Shown piece by piece: positions 1-9,342 of a DNA stretch of 64,000 nucleotides (positions within the stretch are counted from its first letter, which is position 1; every line of letters begins with the position of its first letter). The notes under the pieces are model-generated. The model saw only the letters and a list, made by a program, of their open reading frames with translations, ran no database searches and was not told the origin of the DNA. This stretch comes from Maricaulis sp047308265 (lineage in GTDB: Bacteria > Pseudomonadota > Alphaproteobacteria > Caulobacterales > Maricaulaceae), in the NCBI RefSeq assembly GCF_047308265.1, contig NZ_JBKQWY010000002.1, forward strand, positions 62,001-126,000, given 5' to 3'. The translations under genes and the position numbers were made by a program.

Positions 1-1
1 T

Positions 2-421
2 GATGTGCGCTTTGGCTATCTCTACCGGGCTCTCGCGCAGGCCGGCGCACAGATACTGACCGTTCCGGCGGCTTTCACCCGTCCCACAGGCCGGGCCCAC
101 TGGGAGGTCCTGCTTCGGGCACGGGCGATTGAGACCGGCAGCTATGTGCTGGCCCCGGCCCAGGGCGGGCTTCATGAGGATGGCCGCCGGACCTGGGGGC
201 ATTCCATGATTATCGGCCCTTGGGGCGAGATCGTGGCCGAGCTCAAGCATGACGAGCCCGGAATTTTGCATGCGGTGCTGGATATGCGAAAAGTGTCGGA
301 CGCGCGGCAACGCATTCCTGCGCTCAGCCATGACCGTGCTGTTTCCGCGCCGGTCCAAGGTCTGGTATCCATGGGGGATCAGATGCCCGCTGACCCAGCG
401 ACCGAATACGAAAGCGAATGA
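2..421 (+). CDS. Carbon-nitrogen hydrolase (nitrilase superfamily), C-terminal part
   Basis: The reading frame is already open at the first base, so only the last 139 residues are present. They begin DVRFGYLYRALAQAGA, which in this superfamily directly follows the catalytic cysteine (C-Y-D-x-R-F); the Glu-Lys-Cys triad itself therefore lies upstream of the window. AHWEVLLRARAIE and GHSMIIGPWGE are typical of the NIT1/NIT2-like branch, whose members hydrolyse amides such as deaminated glutathione. The exact substrate cannot be read from this fragment. Its TGA overlaps the ATG of the next gene (ATGA), so the two are probably co-translated. Confidence 0.88.
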   Translation, partial: DVRFGYLYRALAQAGAQILTVPAAFTRPTGRAHWEVLLRARAIETGSYVLAPAQGGLHEDGRRTWGHSMIIGPWGEIVAELKHDEPGILHAVLDMRKVSDARQRIPALSHDRAVSAPVQGLVSMGDQMPADPATEYESE

Positions 422-843
422 TCAAGTACGCGCTGTTATGTGACCAGGACCATGCGTTCGATGCCTGGTTTTCCGATTCCGACGCCTATGAGATGCAGGT
501 CGAGCGGGGCCTGGTCGAGTGCCCCCATTGCGGATCCACCGATATACGCAAGGCCTTGATGGCCCCCGCCGTGCGCACCGCACGCCAGGTCGAAGCCCGG
601 GATGCGAAGGCGGATCTTCAGAAGATCGCGGCCCAGGTCCGCAGCCATATTCGCGATAACTATGACTATGTCGGTGAAGATTTCGCCCGAGAAGCTCGGG
701 CGATGCATGAGGGTGACAAGCCGGAACGATTGATCTACGGCGAAACCAGTGCGGCAGACAGCGAAGCGCTCCAGGATGAGGGCGTGCCGGTCATGCCGCT
801 GCCTGACGCTCTCGCCCCCACGCCGCCGAAAAAGCTGAATTAG
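418..843 (+). CDS. DUF1178 family protein
   Basis: This 141-residue protein starts MIKYALLCDQDHAFDAWF and has a short CPHCGS knuckle near residue 36, which matches the conserved DUF1178 family of alpha- and betaproteobacteria. The CxxC suggests a metal-binding or redox role, but only one pair is present and no function is established. The C-terminal half is charged and ends in a proline-rich tail. It overlaps the upstream hydrolase by four bases and its stop codon overlaps that of convergent ubiG by four bases, so the gene is tightly packed on both sides. Confidence 0.88.
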   Translation: MIKYALLCDQDHAFDAWFSDSDAYEMQVERGLVECPHCGSTDIRKALMAPAVRTARQVEARDAKADLQKIAAQVRSHIRDNYDYVGEDFAREARAMHEGDKPERLIYGETSAADSEALQDEGVPVMPLPDALAPTPPKKLN

Positions 844-1601
844 CCCGGTTTGCGCGCGATCATCATATAATTCACCGACGGGTCTGCGCTCAAAGACCAT
901 TGGTCATTGAGCGGATTATAGCTCACGCCGATCGCGTCATCGGGTGTCATGCCTCCGGCCCGAAGCGCTGCCGACAATTCGGTCGGCTTGACCAGCTTGT
1001 TGAACCGGTGCGTGCCGCGCGGCAGCCAGCCCAGAACCCATTCCGCGCCGACAATTGCCAGAGCAAAGGCTTTGGGAGTGCGGTTGATGGTGGCGCCGAT
1101 CATCAGCCCGCCGGGTTTGACCAGGTGCGCGCTGTCGATCAGGAATTGGTGCGGATCGGCGACGTGCTCCATCACTTCCAGATTCAGGACCACATCAAAC
1201 TGGGCTTCGCCCTCTTCGAGCAATTGCTCGGCCACACCGTGTCTGTAATCGATCGTCAGGCCGGATTCCTGCGCATGTACGCTGGCGGTCTTGATATTGG
1301 CTTCTGCCGCATCCACCGCGGTGACAGATGCGCCCAGACGGGCCATGGGCTCGCTGACCAGGCCACCGCCACAACCGATATCGAGCAGTCTGAGACCCTC
1401 GAACGGGGTCTCGCCGGACAGGTCGAAATGATCGCACACCGTGTCCCGGATAAAGCCCAGGCGAACCGGGTTAAACTTGTGCAGTGGTGCGAATTTGGAA
1501 TTGGGATCCCACCACTCCGACGCAATGCGCGAGAATTTCTCGACTTCCTCCGGATCGACCGAGGGCCGGGACAGAGTTTCGGGTGCGGTTGCGTGTGCCA
1601 T
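840..1601 (-). CDS. ubiG: UbiG, ubiquinone biosynthesis O-methyltransferase
   Basis: UbiG is the SAM-dependent methyltransferase for the two O-methylation steps of ubiquinone synthesis. The 253-residue protein has the family N-terminus (EEVEKFSRIASEWWDP), SAM-binding motif I LLDIGCGGGLVSEP and the NLEVMEHVADP segment. An ATG 17 codons upstream (1652) is in frame, but the ATG at 1601 has a good ribosome site (GGAAGGTG, six bases before it) and matches the usual family start, so 1601 is preferred. It is divergent from lysC; ubiG next to the aspartokinase gene is a common alphaproteobacterial arrangement. Confidence 0.95.
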   Translation of the reverse strand: MAHATAPETLSRPSVDPEEVEKFSRIASEWWDPNSKFAPLHKFNPVRLGFIRDTVCDHFDLSGETPFEGLRLLDIGCGGGLVSEPMARLGASVTAVDAAEANIKTASVHAQESGLTIDYRHGVAEQLLEEGEAQFDVVLNLEVMEHVADPHQFLIDSAHLVKPGGLMIGATINRTPKAFALAIVGAEWVLGWLPRGTHRFNKLVKPTELSAALRAGGMTPDDAIGVSYNPLNDQWSLSADPSVNYMMIARKPG

Positions 1602-1818
1602 GGCGTTCACCTTCCGGGCGAGTTGTCTGCCGCTTGCGTTCGGGCGTTGCATCCAAAAGACCGCGCAATTAGATCAAGGATGAAATCGCTTTGGTCCGGG
1701 TGCCTTAATATGGCCTCAGCCGGGCGGCTAATCGAGTGGGCTGCGACGATTTGAGCAGTCCTCGTCACAGCCACCGGGATACAGGGCCCGAACGGCGCAG
1801 GTTTGAGGGGAGCGACAC

Positions 1819-3036
1819 ATGCAGCGCGTGGTCGCAAAATTTGGCGGCACATCGGTCGGTTCGATCGAGCGTATCCGTCATTCCGCGCGACTGGTCGCGC
1901 AAGCCGTGCGCCGTGGTGAGCCCCATGCTGTTGTCGTGTCTGCCATGGCGGGTGAGACGGATCGCATACTGGGCCTCACACGCGAACTGGGTGGAGATCT
2001 GGGACATGCTGAAAGTGATGTGGCGCTGGCAGCGGGTGAACAGGTCTCCGCGTCTCTTATGGCCCTGGCGCTGGAAGGCGAGGGGCTGAAGGCCCGCTCG
2101 CTGATGGGATGGCAGGTCCCGGTTCTGGCTGATGGTCCTGCCGGTTCTGCGCGAATATCCGGACTGGATGGTCGAGGCCTGGCTCAGATGATGGACGCCG
2201 GTATCGTGCCCGTTCTGGCGGGCTATCAGGGCATGACTGAAACCGGTGAAATCCGGACGCTGGGGCGCGGCGGCACGGACCTCTCTGCGGCCGCACTGGC
2301 TGCTGCCCTGGAGGCGCGATGCGACATCTACACAGACGTCGACGGGGTTTACACCACGGATCCGCGGATGGAGCCCGCCGCACGGCGGATCGACCAGGTC
2401 AGCCATGATGAAATGCTCGAACTGGCAGCCCAGGGCGCAAAAGTGCTTCAGGCCCGCTCGGTAGAGTTTGCCAAGACCCACAGCGTGCCGATGCGGGTCC
2501 TGTCCAGTTTCGCGGCTCCCGGTGACGCGCAGGGCACGGATGTGGTCGATGGCGCGCAGATCAGCGAGCGGCGACTGGTGTCCGGGGTCGCCTATGTGCG
2601 AGACCAGGCCCGACTGTCCCTGCCGGGACTTGATCCGTCGGGCGAGCAGATGGCTGTCGTCTTTGCAACCCTTGCCGGGGCACAGATCGGGGTCGACATG
2701 ATCGTCCAGTCGAACGGGCGCACACCCGATCACGTCAATCTGGAATGCTCGCTCGCCGGGCGCGATCTCGAACGGGCACTCGCTCTGTGTGCCGGACTGG
2801 CTTTACCGGAGCCGGTTCGGACCGGTGAAAACCTCGCCAAAGTGTCTGTTGTTGGAGCAGGTCTGCGACAAAGAGCAGACATTGCCCGCTCGTTGTTCGG
2901 GGTTCTGGGGGAGCGCGGTATCGCCGTTAAGCTTCTGGCAACTTCCGAAATCAAGATTTCAGCATTGATCGAACAGGATTCTGTCGAACGTGCGGTGCGT
3001 GCCCTGCACGCCGCTTATGGACTGGACAAGGTCTGA
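1819..3036 (+). CDS. lysC: LysC, aspartate kinase
   Basis: Aspartokinase phosphorylates L-aspartate, the first step toward lysine, threonine, methionine and diaminopimelate. The 405-residue protein has KFGGTS at residues 7-12, the GRGGTDLSA catalytic loop and TDVDGVYTTDPR in the kinase domain, then two ACT domains from about residue 260 that normally bind the feedback inhibitors. Length and layout fit the single-function, lysine-sensitive type. A strong GAGGGGAG ribosome site precedes the ATG. ptsP begins four bases after the stop, so the two are co-transcribed. Confidence 0.96.
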   Translation: MQRVVAKFGGTSVGSIERIRHSARLVAQAVRRGEPHAVVVSAMAGETDRILGLTRELGGDLGHAESDVALAAGEQVSASLMALALEGEGLKARSLMGWQVPVLADGPAGSARISGLDGRGLAQMMDAGIVPVLAGYQGMTETGEIRTLGRGGTDLSAAALAAALEARCDIYTDVDGVYTTDPRMEPAARRIDQVSHDEMLELAAQGAKVLQARSVEFAKTHSVPMRVLSSFAAPGDAQGTDVVDGAQISERRLVSGVAYVRDQARLSLPGLDPSGEQMAVVFATLAGAQIGVDMIVQSNGRTPDHVNLECSLAGRDLERALALCAGLALPEPVRTGENLAKVSVVGAGLRQRADIARSLFGVLGERGIAVKLLATSEIKISALIEQDSVERAVRALHAAYGLDKV

Positions 3037-3039
3037 CTC

Positions 3040-5340
3040 ATGCAAGAACCGCCCATCACCCGGACTGCCACAGACCCGCGCCGCCTGCTCAAACGCATGC
3101 GCGAGCTTATGGCCGTGCAGGAAAACGCACAGGAACGTCTGGACCATCTGACGGATCTGATCGCCGATGAAGCCGGGTGGGATGTGTGCTCCATCTATCT
3201 GCGACGGGCTTCCAATGCGCTGGAGCTGTGCGCCACACATGGCCTGAAAAACGAGGCCGTGCACCAGGTTCGGCTGAAACAGGATGAAGGGCTTGTGGGC
3301 CTCGTGGCGCGTCAGGCGCGTCCGTTCTCGGTGGAAGATGCCCAGGCCCACCCGTCCTTCTCCTACAAGCCGGAAACCGGTGAGGAACCGTTCAAGGCCT
3401 TTGTCGGCGTGCCAATCCTGCGCGGGGGCCGTCTTGTCGGCGTTCTGACAGCACAGTCCACCGATCAGCGCCTGGTGGAAGAAGACGAGATCGAAACGCT
3501 GCAGACCGTCGCCATGGTGCTCGCCGAGATCGTCTCCTCCGGTGAGATCATGGACACGGGCGAGCTGGGCGAGCTGGATGTGCGCCCCTCGCGACCGGAA
3601 CGCCTGCAGGGCGGGGCCTATTCGAGTGGGCTGGCAACCGGTGTGGTGGTGAAGTTCGAACCGCATGTGTCGTCGGCCCGACTGATCGCTGATGACAGCG
3701 CAAGCGAGGCCGAAAGGCTGACGCACGCCATTCTCGGCTTACGCGCATCCATCGATGACATGTTCGAAAGCGGCCGCATTCCCTTTGGTGGACCCAGCCG
3801 TGATGTGCTGCAGGCTTATCGCATGTTTGCGCACGACCGGGGCTGGCTGAACCGTCTCCACGAGGCTGTGCGGCGCGGTCTGACGGCCGAAGCCGCCGTC
3901 GAACGGGTCCGCAATGAAAACCGCGCGCGGCTGATGAAAGCCCAGGACCCGATTTTCCGTGAACGCCTGCACGATCTCGAGGATCTGGCCAATCGCCTGT
4001 TGCGCCATCTGGACGGTTCCGCGTCCACACTGGCGAACCTGCCCGATAACGCGATCTTGCTCGCGCGCAATATCGGTCCGGCGGAACTGCTCGATTTTGA
4101 TCGCGACAAGCTGAAGGGGATTGCGCTGGAAGAGGGCGCCGCCTCCTCACATGCCGCCATTGTCGCCAAGGCTCTGGGTATTCCCCTTGTGGGTCAGGTT
4201 GAAGGGGCGCTCGACCGGGCTGAGAACGGCGATGATGTCATTCTCGATGGCGAGTTCGGGCTTTTGCATATCCGTCCGACGGCTGAAGTGATCGTGACCT
4301 ATGAGGAACGCCTGGATGCGCTGAGTCGTCGCCGGGCGGCCTATGCCAGCCTGGCCGACAAACCCAGTGTCACAGCTGATGGGCGCCGGATTTCGCTCAA
4401 CCTGAATGCCGGTCTTCTGATCGAACTGACTCAGATGGATGATACCGGCGCGGATGGAGTGGGGCTCTTCCGGACCGAGTTTCAGTTCATGGTCGCAGAA
4501 ACCCTGCCGCGTCTGGATGAACAGGCCACGGTCTATGGTTCCGTGCTGGATGCAGCCGGAGATCGTCCGGTCATCTTCCGCACACTGGATCTGGGCGGGG
4601 ACAAGGTGGCACCCTTTGCGCCTTCGACCAAGGAGCCCAATCCGGCGCTGGGCTGGCGGGCCATTCGCATGGGGCTGGATCGTCCGGGCCTGTTGCGTTA
4701 CCAGCTTCGCGCCCTGATCCGGGCCGCGGCCGGGCGTTCGCTCAAGCTGATGTTCCCGATGATTTCCGCCCCGTGGGAATTGCGAGCGGCGCGCGACATG
4801 TTCGAGCGCGAATTGCTGTTCGCGAAGCATCGGGATCTGCCTATGCCGGAAACGGTTGAGGTCGGATTGATGCTGGAAACGCCAGGCATGGTGTTCGCGC
4901 TGGAGCATTATATCGACAGCGTCGACTTCATTGCCGTGGGCGCCAATGATCTGATGCAGTATTTCTTCGCGGCTGACCGGCAGAATCCGCGTGTGTCAGA
5001 ACGGTATGATGTACTCAGCCCTCCCGCTCTCGGACTGTTCAAACAGATACAGACCATCTGCACCAAACATGAGGTTCCGCTCTCGGTCTGCGGTGAAATC
5101 GCGTCGAGACCGCTCGAAGCGGCGGTGCTTATCGCATTGGGCTATAACCGGCTTTCCATGGCGGGTGGCAGTATCGGGCCGATCAAGACCATGCTCGGTC
5201 AGCTCGATGCCGAAAAGCTTGGCACCTGGCTTGCTCCGCGGCTTGACAGTCCGGTCGATAGCCTCAGATCACAACTGGTGTCGGCTGGCACAGAAATAGG
5301 CCTTCCGCCGGAGGCTGTTGATAACTCCGGTAGGATTTGA
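3040..5340 (+). CDS. ptsP: PtsP, phosphoenolpyruvate-protein phosphotransferase (EI-Ntr)
   Basis: EI-Ntr is the first enzyme of the nitrogen-related phosphotransfer system: it takes phosphate from PEP and passes it to NPr. This 766-residue protein has an N-terminal GAF domain (about 18-165), the EI phosphohistidine domain and the PEP-binding barrel. The acceptor is His371 within ASSHAAIVAKALG. Barrel motifs include GLFRTEF, TLDLGGDK and LSVCGEIAS with the conserved cysteine. The GAF domain separates it from sugar-system EI. It follows lysC by three bases; this lysC-ptsP pairing recurs in alphaproteobacteria. No NPr or EIIA-Ntr gene is in the window. Confidence 0.95.
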   Translation: MQEPPITRTATDPRRLLKRMRELMAVQENAQERLDHLTDLIADEAGWDVCSIYLRRASNALELCATHGLKNEAVHQVRLKQDEGLVGLVARQARPFSVEDAQAHPSFSYKPETGEEPFKAFVGVPILRGGRLVGVLTAQSTDQRLVEEDEIETLQTVAMVLAEIVSSGEIMDTGELGELDVRPSRPERLQGGAYSSGLATGVVVKFEPHVSSARLIADDSASEAERLTHAILGLRASIDDMFESGRIPFGGPSRDVLQAYRMFAHDRGWLNRLHEAVRRGLTAEAAVERVRNENRARLMKAQDPIFRERLHDLEDLANRLLRHLDGSASTLANLPDNAILLARNIGPAELLDFDRDKLKGIALEEGAASSHAAIVAKALGIPLVGQVEGALDRAENGDDVILDGEFGLLHIRPTAEVIVTYEERLDALSRRRAAYASLADKPSVTADGRRISLNLNAGLLIELTQMDDTGADGVGLFRTEFQFMVAETLPRLDEQATVYGSVLDAAGDRPVIFRTLDLGGDKVAPFAPSTKEPNPALGWRAIRMGLDRPGLLRYQLRALIRAAAGRSLKLMFPMISAPWELRAARDMFERELLFAKHRDLPMPETVEVGLMLETPGMVFALEHYIDSVDFIAVGANDLMQYFFAADRQNPRVSERYDVLSPPALGLFKQIQTICTKHEVPLSVCGEIASRPLEAAVLIALGYNRLSMAGGSIGPIKTMLGQLDAEKLGTWLAPRLDSPVDSLRSQLVSAGTEIGLPPEAVDNSGRI

Positions 5341-5353
5341 TTTTATTAACCTC

Positions 5354-5380
5354 TCGCCCTGTCATAAAGTATGAGGGCGA
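5354..5380. repeat. Inverted repeat TCGCCCT/AGGGCGA before the RodZ-like gene
   Basis: Perfect seven-base arms (5354-5360 and 5374-5380) flank a 13-base AT-rich loop just after ptsP. No run of T follows on either strand, so it is not a standard terminator. It could be an operator or an mRNA processing hairpin separating ptsP from the RodZ-like gene. The outermost in-frame ATG of the downstream gene (5371) falls inside this repeat, which argues against that start. Confidence 0.4.
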
Positions 5381-5418
5381 AAAGGATCGCTCCGGGCGAA
5401 CGAGAGCGATGTAGGGTG

Positions 5419-6273
5419 ATGTCGGGTCAAGTTTCGAGCACGGGTTTTGTGCCCGTAGACGCAGTGTTTTCCGAAGAGGGTGCTGATCTCCTGCAGCTCA
5501 GCGCAGGAGAACGGCTTCGTGATCTTCGTATCAAGGCCGGGCTGACGCTCGATTCCGCTGCAGCGCGGACGCGTATTCGCCGTGACTATCTTGAAGCCAT
5601 TGAGACGATGGACCCGCGCGGCCTGCCGGCCCGGGCCTATACGATCGGATATCTGCGCACCTATGCCAGCTTTCTGGGACTGGAAGCCGATGCCATCGTT
5701 GAACAGTTCAAACGCGAAGTGGATACGGATACGGGGCGGGCGCGCCCCACAGCCGCGACCAAGACCCGTAAGGATATCCGCTTGCCGCGGGGTGCCTTTG
5801 GTGCGGTCCTGATCCTGGTCAGCGTTGTGGCCATTGGATGGTGGTATCTGCAGCAGGTGCAGGACGGCAGCGAATTCCTGGGTGTGCCCGCGCCGCCGGA
5901 TGCCATTCCTGACTGGGCCATGGATGATTTCAGCGATGAACCCGTGCGCGCCAGTGTCGCCGAGATCTGGGACGAACTCCCGGTCAGCGAACCGCTGACC
6001 TCGTCTGAACTGGTGCTGCGCGCGCTGTCCCCGACCTGGCTGGAAGTGCGCGACCGTTCGGGCCGCATCCTGTTCGCGCGCGATCTTGAGGCCGGGGAGA
6101 TCTACCGGGCTCTTGAGGCCGGGCTCCAGGTCTCGACTGCCAATGCAGGAGCCATCGCTCTTGAACGCGATGGTGCAGCTGTCGGGCGTTTGGGTGAAGA
6201 GGGCCAGGCGCTGGAAAACCAGCCCCTTCCCGGCACACCATCAGATGTGGCCGAGGCTCCCACTGAAGGCTGA
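5419..6273 (+). CDS. RodZ-like helix-turn-helix membrane protein (HTH_25/DUF4115)
   Basis: The protein has a cytoplasmic helix-turn-helix of the RodZ type (GERLRDLRIKAGLTLDSAAARTRI), then YTIGYLRTYASFLGL, one membrane span (FGAVLILVSVVAIGWWYL, about residues 126-145) and a periplasmic DUF4115 domain. RodZ links MreB filaments to the cell-wall elongation machinery. The gene lies directly before ispG, as rodZ does in Escherichia coli, which supports the assignment. The start is uncertain: ATG 5419 has AGGG close upstream, while the in-frame ATG at 5371 lies in an inverted repeat without a ribosome site. Confidence 0.8.
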   Translation: MSGQVSSTGFVPVDAVFSEEGADLLQLSAGERLRDLRIKAGLTLDSAAARTRIRRDYLEAIETMDPRGLPARAYTIGYLRTYASFLGLEADAIVEQFKREVDTDTGRARPTAATKTRKDIRLPRGAFGAVLILVSVVAIGWWYLQQVQDGSEFLGVPAPPDAIPDWAMDDFSDEPVRASVAEIWDELPVSEPLTSSELVLRALSPTWLEVRDRSGRILFARDLEAGEIYRALEAGLQVSTANAGAIALERDGAAVGRLGEEGQALENQPLPGTPSDVAEAPTEG

Positions 6274-6363
6274 GTTGCGGCCGATTGTCGGACCTGCCTT
6301 AAAACCGGCGTCAAACCTGTCTATATCCTGACCGACTCGTCTTTCACGTTGGAGCTGATCGTC

Positions 6364-7512
6364 ATGTCTGCAGCTGGCAAGGATCCCCGTACTGTCCGTC
6401 CGTGGCGCATGATCGAGCGTCGTCCCAGTCGCCAGATCATGGTCGGCGCGGTTCCGGTGGGCGGCGATGCACCGATCACCGTGCAAACCATGACCAACAC
6501 GCCCACTTCTGACGCGGGGGCGACGATTGACCAGATACGCCGGTGTGAAGAGGCCGGGGTGGATCTGGTCCGAGTGTCCTGTCCTGACGAAGACTCCACG
6601 GCCGCGTTCAAGGAGATTGCCCGGGCGGCGACGGTGCCTCTGATTGCTGATATTCACTTCCACTATAAACGCGGGATCGAAGCCGCAGAGGCCGGAGCGG
6701 CCTGTCTGCGGATCAATCCGGGCAATATCGGCTCGATGGACCGGGTCAAGGAGGTCGTCCAGGCGGCCCGCGATCATGGCTGCGCGATCCGGATTGGTGT
6801 CAATGCCGGGTCTTTGGAAAAGCATCTGCTTGAAAAATATGGTGAGCCCTGTCCTGAAGCGATGGTGGAGAGCGCGCTCGACCATGCCCGTATTCTCGAG
6901 GATCTGGATTTCCGCGAATACAAGATTTCGGTAAAAGCCTCTGATCCCTTCCTGACCGCTGCAGCTTACCAGGCCTTGGCCGAGGCGACCGATGCCCCGC
7001 TCCACCTGGGTGTGACTGAGGCCGGCGGTCAGCGTATCGGCACCGTGAAGTCCTCGATCGGCATGGGTAATCTTCTGTGGGCCGGTATTGGCGACACGAT
7101 TCGTGTGTCACTCTCCGCGGAACCGGAAGAAGAGGTGCGTGTCGGATTTGATATCCTCAAATCTCTGGGGCTGCGTACGCGCGGTGTGAATATCATCGCC
7201 TGCCCGTCCTGTGCGCGGCAGGGATTTGATGTGATCCGCACCGTCGAGACCCTGGAAGAGCGGCTCTCTCATATCTCCGAGCCCATTTCGCTGTCGATTA
7301 TCGGCTGTGTGGTCAATGGTCCGGGCGAAGCCCTGATGACCGATCTGGGTTTCACGGGCGGGGGAGCCGGGTCGGGCAAGATGTATGTGTCGGGACGTCC
7401 CGACCACAATGTCACCAACGCGGCCATGGTCGAACATATTGTCGAAATGGTCGAGGCACGGGCCGATCTTTTGCGCCAGGAACGCGAAGCCTCGGAGGCC
7501 GCAGCCGAATAA
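6364..7512 (+). CDS. ispG: IspG, 4-hydroxy-3-methylbut-2-enyl diphosphate synthase
   Basis: IspG is the [4Fe-4S] enzyme of the MEP isoprenoid pathway that converts MEcPP to HMBPP. The 382-residue protein has the barrel start MVGAVPVGGDAPITVQTMTN and the iron-sulfur ligands Cys280 and Cys283 (ACPSCARQG), Cys315 and Glu322 (GCVVNGPGE), with the same spacing as in the E. coli enzyme. A TTG at 6349 opens the frame further upstream, but the ATG at 6364 with GGAG nine bases before it is preferred. Its stop lies three bases from the end of the convergent small membrane protein gene. Confidence 0.95.
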   Translation: MSAAGKDPRTVRPWRMIERRPSRQIMVGAVPVGGDAPITVQTMTNTPTSDAGATIDQIRRCEEAGVDLVRVSCPDEDSTAAFKEIARAATVPLIADIHFHYKRGIEAAEAGAACLRINPGNIGSMDRVKEVVQAARDHGCAIRIGVNAGSLEKHLLEKYGEPCPEAMVESALDHARILEDLDFREYKISVKASDPFLTAAAYQALAEATDAPLHLGVTEAGGQRIGTVKSSIGMGNLLWAGIGDTIRVSLSAEPEEEVRVGFDILKSLGLRTRGVNIIACPSCARQGFDVIRTVETLEERLSHISEPISLSIIGCVVNGPGEALMTDLGFTGGGAGSGKMYVSGRPDHNVTNAAMVEHIVEMVEARADLLRQEREASEAAAE

Positions 7513-7515
7513 TCG

Positions 7516-7926
7516 CTAGCGCGCATCCTCCGGCGACGCCTCGGAGGCAGCCGGTGTCAGTTCCAGCTCGCTTTCGGCCTCAGACGCCGTGCCGGTTGTT
7601 TTCTCCTGAAAGCGGGGCAGGCGAATGTCGTGCCACCCCGTTCCCTGCAAGCCGTCCCACCAGGTTTCAATAGCGTCGCGAGGTGTGTTGAGTCCGAGCA
7701 ATTGCATGCGTTGTGACCAGACCTGTGTGGTCAGTCGGATGGTTTCGATGCCCCAATTCGGTGCCTTGGCCGCGGCCCATCTCTCCATTGAAACCGGATT
7801 GAGTGCGGCCACCAGAAGGAGGCTGAGCAAAACGCCATTATTCAGCCAGAGGCGTCCGCGCTCATGCTGGACCGGATCTTCCGGCTGTTCGAACAGGGCG
7901 TCCCGCAGATCGTCATCCTCGTTCAT
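7516..7926 (-). CDS. Small single-span membrane protein downstream of MBOAT gene
   Basis: I do not recognise a family. The 136-residue protein has an acidic cytoplasmic N-terminus, one membrane span near residues 27-45 (NNGVLLSLLLVAALNP), then a tryptophan-rich extracytoplasmic region and an acidic Glu/Ser/Ala-rich tail. The start is ATG 7926; a GTG immediately before it is the alternative. It is the third gene of a minus-strand unit with an SGNH hydrolase and an AlgI-type acyltransferase, nine bases after the latter's stop. It could be an accessory or acyl-relay subunit for the MBOAT protein; that is inferred from position only. Confidence 0.75.
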   Translation of the reverse strand: MNEDDDLRDALFEQPEDPVQHERGRLWLNNGVLLSLLLVAALNPVSMERWAAAKAPNWGIETIRLTTQVWSQRMQLLGLNTPRDAIETWWDGLQGTGWHDIRLPRFQEKTTGTASEAESELELTPAASEASPEDAR

Positions 7927-7935
7927 CACGCACCC

Positions 7936-9330
7936 CTAGAACTGGAAATAGATGAAAGGCGCCATGCCGGGCTGGCGCAGCGCATCGATCAACACGAACG
8001 CCACTGCACCGGTCAGGGCCAGCCCCGGCGATCGCAGATGGGACATCACGATAGCGACCTGTTCGATCAGGCGCGGGGGCAGGGCATTCAGGCCCAGACC
8101 GAACACGACCAGGCCGGCTATGAACGGAGTGAGCTGGAAAACCGGTTCGGTGATGGAGTGCCAGTCCGTGAGGAAGGCCCAGGCTGTGGCAAAATCGGGA
8201 GAACGGAACAGGATCCAGGCCAGGCAAACGCCGTGGAAGGTGATCACAAGGCTCATCAGCCCGCGGCCTGACCGGGCGAGGCCAAGGGCGCGTTCGATCA
8301 TCAGGGCACTGCCATGAATGAAACCCCAGGCGAGGAAGGTCCAGGCGGCACCGTGCCACAATCCGCCCAGCAGCATGGTGATCATCAGATTCCGGCTGGT
8401 GGCAAACGGGCCACCCCGGCTGCCCCCGAGGGGTTTGTAGAGATAATCGCGCAGCCAGGTGGACAGGGAGATATGCCAGCGCCGCCAGAAATCCTGGAAG
8501 GAACGTGCGCGATAGGGCTGGTCGAAATTCCTGTTGAACCGATAACCCAGAAGCGCTGCGGCGCCGATGGCTATGTCGCTATAGGCCGAGAAATCGCAAT
8601 AGATCTGGACCGCATAGCCATAGACGGCAAACAGGCGGTCCAGGCCACCGAACTCGGCCGGCGAAAAGAAGACCGGGTCGACCAGGCCTGTCGCCAGCTC
8701 ATTGGCGATCACCGTCTTCTTGAACAGCCCCCACAATATGAGCAACAGTCCCAGACTCATGGCGCCACGTGAAATACTGGGTGCACGGTCCAGCTGAGGC
8801 AGGAAGTCCTTTGCTCGCACAATCGGTCCGGCGACCAGTTGCGGGAAGAAGGAGATATAGAGCATCACATCGACAAGCCCGGTCTCACCATCGGCCTCGC
8901 CGCGTTTCACGTCGATGAGATAGGAAATGCCCTGGAAGGTGTAGAAGGAAATTCCGACCGGAAGGATGACCTGTAGCAGGGGCAGATCGCGTTCCCAGCC
9001 GGCCATTGCCAGCGCTTCGCCGATATTTTCCAGAAAGAAGCCATAGTATTTGAAGAAGGCCAGGACGCCCAGATTGAGAACGACGCCGAAACAGATCACG
9101 GCGGCGCGGGTGGGACCTTCCGGCAATCGCCCGATGATCCGGCCGAGCATCCAGTTGCCGATCGAGCTGATGGCGAGCAGGAAGCAGAAACGCCAGTCCC
9201 ACCAACCGTAGAAGACATAGCTGGCGGCCAGGAGGAAAAACTTGCGCCGGGCATTCTCGCGATCGAGCGCCCAGGTGAAACCGAGCACGACCACAAAGAA
9301 AATGCCGAAAGTGAGCGTGGGAAACAGCAT
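7936..9330 (-). CDS. MBOAT family O-acyltransferase (AlgI/DltB type)
   Basis: MBOAT proteins move acyl groups, usually acetyl, across the membrane for transfer to polysaccharides or other envelope molecules. This 464-residue protein has about ten membrane spans and the AlgI core: FPQLVAGPIVR, YCDFSAYSDIAIG, DFWRRWHISLSTWLRDYLY and GGLWHGAAWTF, where His326 is the expected catalytic histidine. It starts 12 bases after the SGNH hydrolase gene and is followed by a small membrane protein gene. No alginate polymerase or other glycan genes are nearby, so the acceptor is unknown. Confidence 0.92.
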   Translation of the reverse strand: MLFPTLTFGIFFVVVLGFTWALDRENARRKFFLLAASYVFYGWWDWRFCFLLAISSIGNWMLGRIIGRLPEGPTRAAVICFGVVLNLGVLAFFKYYGFFLENIGEALAMAGWERDLPLLQVILPVGISFYTFQGISYLIDVKRGEADGETGLVDVMLYISFFPQLVAGPIVRAKDFLPQLDRAPSISRGAMSLGLLLILWGLFKKTVIANELATGLVDPVFFSPAEFGGLDRLFAVYGYAVQIYCDFSAYSDIAIGAAALLGYRFNRNFDQPYRARSFQDFWRRWHISLSTWLRDYLYKPLGGSRGGPFATSRNLMITMLLGGLWHGAAWTFLAWGFIHGSALMIERALGLARSGRGLMSLVITFHGVCLAWILFRSPDFATAWAFLTDWHSITEPVFQLTPFIAGLVVFGLGLNALPPRLIEQVAIVMSHLRSPGLALTGAVAFVLIDALRQPGMAPFIYFQF

Positions 9331-9342
9331 GACTGAGAGGGC